From: Treponema sp. UBA4873
GTDB lineage: Bacteria; Spirochaetota; Spirochaetia; Treponematales; Treponemataceae
Direction: 5' to 3'
Assembly: GCA_002399405.1 (NCBI GenBank)
Contig: DHDP01000002.1
Location: 310,001-374,000, forward strand
DNA: 64,000 bases
Below, piece by piece: positions 61,249 to 64,000 of this stretch; within the stretch, counting starts at the first letter, position 1, and every line of letters starts with the position of its first letter. The notes under the pieces are model-generated. The model saw only the letters and a program-made list of their open reading frames with translations, had not been told where the DNA came from and made no database searches. The translations under genes were made by a program, and so were the position numbers.

Positions 61249-62664
61249 TTATTTTTTATAGTCTTTTATCTCCTTCATGAGCAGCTGTACGCGTGCATTT
61301 AAAGTAGAATCGATTTTCATTTGAGCGCTTATTTTTTCGTATGAATGCATGGCGGTGGAGTGGTCCCGTCCGCCGAATTCGCTGCCCAGTTCGGTAAAAG
61401 AGTATTCAGTAAGCTCCCGTGCAATATACAGCGCTATCTGCCGAGGGGTTACGAATTTCTGGTCGCGTTTTTTGTTTTTTATATCGGAGACTGATATCTG
61501 ATATTCGTCCGCCACCACTTTCTGTATTGTGTCGATTGTGATGTTGCCTGCCGACGGATTGCTGAATATGTCGCGGAGCTGCTGCTGTGCAATTTCGATT
61601 GTGAGCGGTTTCTGGATAAGCTCGGCGTAACCTATCATCTTCGTTAAAGCCGATTCCAGATCGCGGACGTTGGTTTCGACGTTTTTTGCAATATAGTCTA
61701 TAACGTCGTCGGGAATTTTTTTACCGAGTATTTCGAGCTTTTTAAGAAGAATGGCGCGGCGCGTTTCGTAGTTCGGCGGCTGCAGGTCGACGCACAGTCC
61801 GTTCGATATACGGCTCTGGATACGGTCGGCAAATCCCTTGAGCTCGGTGATGGGACGGTCGCAGGTGAAAACCATCTGTGAGTTGTGATCGCGCAGCTCG
61901 TTGAACGTATAGAACAGCTCTTCCTGAAGAGCTGGTTTGTTCTGAAGAAAATGTATGTCGTCGAGCAGCAGCACGTCGAGTCCGCGGTATTTCGACTTGA
62001 ATTTTTCCGTCGTTTTGGAAGCGAGGGACGACGTAAATTCGTTCGTAAACGCTTCTGCTGACGTATAGCAGATTTTAAATCTGTCGTTGTGTTCTTTGAA
62101 TATATAATTTCCGATTGCCTGCATAAGGTGCGTTTTTCCGAGACCGACGCCGCCGTAGAGCAGGATAGGGTTGAATTTTTTGCCGGGTTCTTTTGAGACT
62201 GCAATGGCCGCGTTGTATGCGAAATTGTTGTTGTCTCCCGACACGAACGTATCGAATGTAAAATCCTCGCGAAGCTGCGGATGTTTTCTTACCGGATTTT
62301 CTTTGAAATCCGGTTTTTCAGGATTTTCTTCAGCTTTTTTTGTTTCAACTGCCGGAACAGCCTCTTTTTCTTCGGGAGCTGCAATAGCAGAATCGCTTAC
62401 CGTATGGTTTATTTCAATATTTTTCTGCCCGGTAAGTTCTTCTATCTTTTTGATAACTCTGTCGACGTTCCCTTTTTTCTGCATCTGCAGCCACAAAAAT
62501 TCCGACGGAACGGACACAGTAATTGTATTGTCCGTGTCTTCAATATATTGCATATTAAACCAGAGTTTGAATTCCGTTTCCTGCTGAGAGCCTTCCTTTT
62601 TGAATTCTTCGTGTATCTGATCCAAGGCATACTGCCAGACTTCACGATAATTATTGTTAGACAT
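61249..62664 (-). CDS. dnaA: Chromosomal replication initiator DnaA
   Basis: A 471-residue initiator. Domain I is residues 1-85 and a variable, glutamate- and proline-rich linker (about 90-125) follows. Domain III holds Walker A GGVGLGKT (171-178), Walker B VLLLDDIHFL and sensor motifs, and domain IV ends with the DnaA signature GGRDHSTAMHSYEKI that reads the 9-base boxes. It points toward oriC and dnaN. The ATG has no Shine-Dalgarno sequence but lies seven bases after TATAAT. Length and motifs are normal. Confidence 0.98.
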   Translation of the reverse strand: MSNNNYREVWQYALDQIHEEFKKEGSQQETEFKLWFNMQYIEDTDNTITVSVPSEFLWLQMQKKGNVDRVIKKIEELTGQKNIEINHTVSDSAIAAPEEKEAVPAVETKKAEENPEKPDFKENPVRKHPQLREDFTFDTFVSGDNNNFAYNAAIAVSKEPGKKFNPILLYGGVGLGKTHLMQAIGNYIFKEHNDRFKICYTSAEAFTNEFTSSLASKTTEKFKSKYRGLDVLLLDDIHFLQNKPALQEELFYTFNELRDHNSQMVFTCDRPITELKGFADRIQSRISNGLCVDLQPPNYETRRAILLKKLEILGKKIPDDVIDYIAKNVETNVRDLESALTKMIGYAELIQKPLTIEIAQQQLRDIFSNPSAGNITIDTIQKVVADEYQISVSDIKNKKRDQKFVTPRQIALYIARELTEYSFTELGSEFGGRDHSTAMHSYEKISAQMKIDSTLNARVQLLMKEIKDYKK

Positions 62665-62671
62665 ATGCGTA

Positions 62672-62701
62672 ATTATAAACCGCCTTTACTTTTTTCTTCA
62701 A
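62672..62701 (-). promoter_or_regulatory. Predicted dnaA promoter, leaderless layout
   Basis: On the minus strand TTGAAG (62701-62696), an 18-base spacer, TATAAT (62677-62672), then seven bases to the ATG at 62664. The expected transcription start is on or one base from the ATG. Confidence 0.65.
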
Positions 62702-62761
62702 GACAGGTATACTTAAAAGTACTAATTCGTTCTATTATAGCGAAAAAATCAAGGAAACAGC

Positions 62762-64000
62762 ATGAACCCTTCTGAAAATTATTCCGCAAGCAGTATTCAG
62801 GTATTGAAAGGACTGGAAGCAGTACGCAAGCGGCCGGGCATGTATATCGGCTCTACGGGACCACAGGGTCTTCATCACCTGGTCTATGAAGTAGTGGACA
62901 ACAGCATCGATGAGGCGATGGCGGGTTTCTGCGACAGAATCGTCGTTGCTCTCGAAAAGGATGATATCTGCCGCGTTGAGGATAACGGCCGCGGTATTCC
63001 CGTCGGCATGCACCCTACAGAGCATATAAGCGCTCTGGAGCTTGTTCTTACCCGTCTGCATGCCGGCGGCAAGTTCGACAAAGGCGCGTATAAGGTTTCC
63101 GGCGGTCTTCACGGCGTCGGCGTCAGCTGCGTCAACGCGCTTTCCTCATGGATGGAAGCGACTGTCGACCAGAACGGCAAACGATATTTCCAGCGCTACG
63201 AGACAGGCATACCTAAGACAAAAGTAGAGGAAATAGGTACGTCCGACAGTCACGGAACGACAATCCGCTGGAAATCGGACAAATCCATATTCACTGAAAC
63301 TACGACGTACGACTTCGATGTGCTGTCTAAACGGCTCCGCGAGCTTGCGTTTCTTAACAGCGGCATTACAATCATATTCCGCGACGAGCGTCTCGAAAAT
63401 CCGAAGGAAGTGACGTTCAAGTTTGAGGGCGGAATAAAACATTTCGTCTCGTATCTCAACGAAGGCAAGAACGTCATTCCGGCGGAACCCGTTTACGTTG
63501 AAGGCGAGGAAAACGGCGTACTGACCGAACTAGCCATGCAGTACAACGACGGCTATACCGAGAACATTTTTTCATACGTCAACGATATCAATACGGTAGA
63601 AGGCGGAACGCATCTCGAAGGGTATAAAAGTGCCCTTACGTTCGTACTGAATAAATTTCTTGAATCGAATCAGAAGCTTTCAAAGAAAATGGACAAGGAC
63701 GAAAAGCTCACCGGCGACGACGTCCGTGCAGGCCTTACGGCAGTTTTGTCTCTGAAAGTTCCCGAACCGCAGTTCGAAGGCCAGACGAAGACGAAACTCG
63801 GCAACAGCGAAGTCCGCACCATTGTCGATTCGCTCATCAAGGAAAAGCTGACGCTGTTTTTCGAGCAGCATCCGCAGGACCTCGAGCATATTCTGGAAAA
63901 ATCTGTAGGTGAGGCGAGTGCGCGCATTGCGGCCCGCAAAGCTAAGGAAGCGACGCGACGAAAGAGCGGACTCGACAGTTTCGGTCTGCCGGGCAAACTT
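62762..64000 (+). CDS. gyrB: DNA gyrase subunit B, C-terminus cut by window
   Basis: The first 413 codons of the gyrase ATPase subunit. LKGLEAVRKRPGMYIGSTGPQGLHHLVYEVVDNSIDEA begins the GHKL ATPase domain, with DNGRGIPVG, GGLHGVGVSCVNALS and the transducer loop region QTKTKLGN following. The window ends before the Toprim domain. AAGGAAA precedes the ATG. It is divergent from dnaA over 97 bases. Gyrase introduces negative supercoils, also needed for opening the neighbouring origin. Confidence 0.97.
   Translation, partial: MNPSENYSASSIQVLKGLEAVRKRPGMYIGSTGPQGLHHLVYEVVDNSIDEAMAGFCDRIVVALEKDDICRVEDNGRGIPVGMHPTEHISALELVLTRLHAGGKFDKGAYKVSGGLHGVGVSCVNALSSWMEATVDQNGKRYFQRYETGIPKTKVEEIGTSDSHGTTIRWKSDKSIFTETTTYDFDVLSKRLRELAFLNSGITIIFRDERLENPKEVTFKFEGGIKHFVSYLNEGKNVIPAEPVYVEGEENGVLTELAMQYNDGYTENIFSYVNDINTVEGGTHLEGYKSALTFVLNKFLESNQKLSKKMDKDEKLTGDDVRAGLTAVLSLKVPEPQFEGQTKTKLGNSEVRTIVDSLIKEKLTLFFEQHPQDLEHILEKSVGEASARIAARKAKEATRRKSGLDSFGLPGKL

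Noticed and set aside
1..64000. tRNA or rRNA genes
   Set aside because: I looked for cloverleaf-like and TTCGAAT-type segments by eye and saw none that fold convincingly. A tRNA search program would be decisive.

Overview
The window looks like a chromosome segment, about half G+C, that includes the replication origin of a spirochaete, most likely a Treponema. Evidence for this is the replication block (dnaA, dnaN, recF, a DUF721/DciA-like gene, with gyrB divergent), a cyclophilin-FKBP fusion lipoprotein, an HU-like protein with a C-terminal Ig-like domain, a PnrA/TmpC-type nucleoside-binding lipoprotein, and many lipoprotein-based sugar ABC systems next to glycoside hydrolases. The genus is an inference; no rRNA gene is present to confirm it.

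Layout. 1-5.1 kb: end of a DUF1537 sugar-acid kinase/DeoR unit, an M32 carboxypeptidase, and an AAA15 ATPase with a small, apparently frameshifted partner. 5.2-12.4 kb (minus): operon with a nucleoside-hydrolase-like protein, solute-binding protein, two permeases, an alpha/beta hydrolase and a DUF5060-type glycosidase. 12.7-18.6 kb (plus): sugar isomerase, split transketolase, FGGY kinase, LacI regulator. 18.6-28.2 kb (minus): YesM/YesN two-component system, GH39 xylosidase, esterase and an LplABC/YtcQ-type importer, probably for xylan oligosaccharides. 28.4-32.7 kb: amino-acid racemase, LysR/YeiH pair, two-subunit L-serine dehydratase. 32.7-40.8 kb (minus): GH43, GH2, a third sugar ABC importer, an ArsR-type regulator with a large C-terminal domain, and an SDR oxidoreductase. 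41-46.2 kb: DMT exporter, HD hydrolase, QueH, AAA_14/DUF4143 ATPase behind a perfect palindrome, N-acetylglutamate synthase. 46.2-51.6 kb (plus): xanthine phosphoribosyltransferase and a complete nucleoside ABC importer, a purine salvage unit. 51.7-55.6 kb (minus): HU-Ig protein, PPIase fusion, conserved hypothetical, jag. 55.6-64 kb: yidC, yidD, rnpA, rpmH, DUF721, recF, dnaN, oriC, dnaA (all minus) and gyrB (plus, cut by the window end).

How it fits together. Most of the left part is a plant-polysaccharide programme: extracellular sugars are bound by lipoproteins, imported by two-permease ABC systems that lack their own ATPase gene here (so they probably share one encoded elsewhere), cut inside the cell by GH39, GH43 and GH2 enzymes and esterases, and fed as pentoses or related sugars through isomerase, kinase and transketolase.

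The most interesting signals outside ordinary genes are: a textbook-like origin unwinding arrangement (DnaA boxes, GC cluster, six DnaA-trios, AT-rich element); a repeated layout in which a good -10 hexamer lies only 5-8 bases before a start codon with no Shine-Dalgarno sequence, including at dnaA, which suggests leaderless mRNAs; several long, exact inverted repeats in promoter regions; and a one-base homopolymer frameshift in the partner of the AAA15 ATPase.
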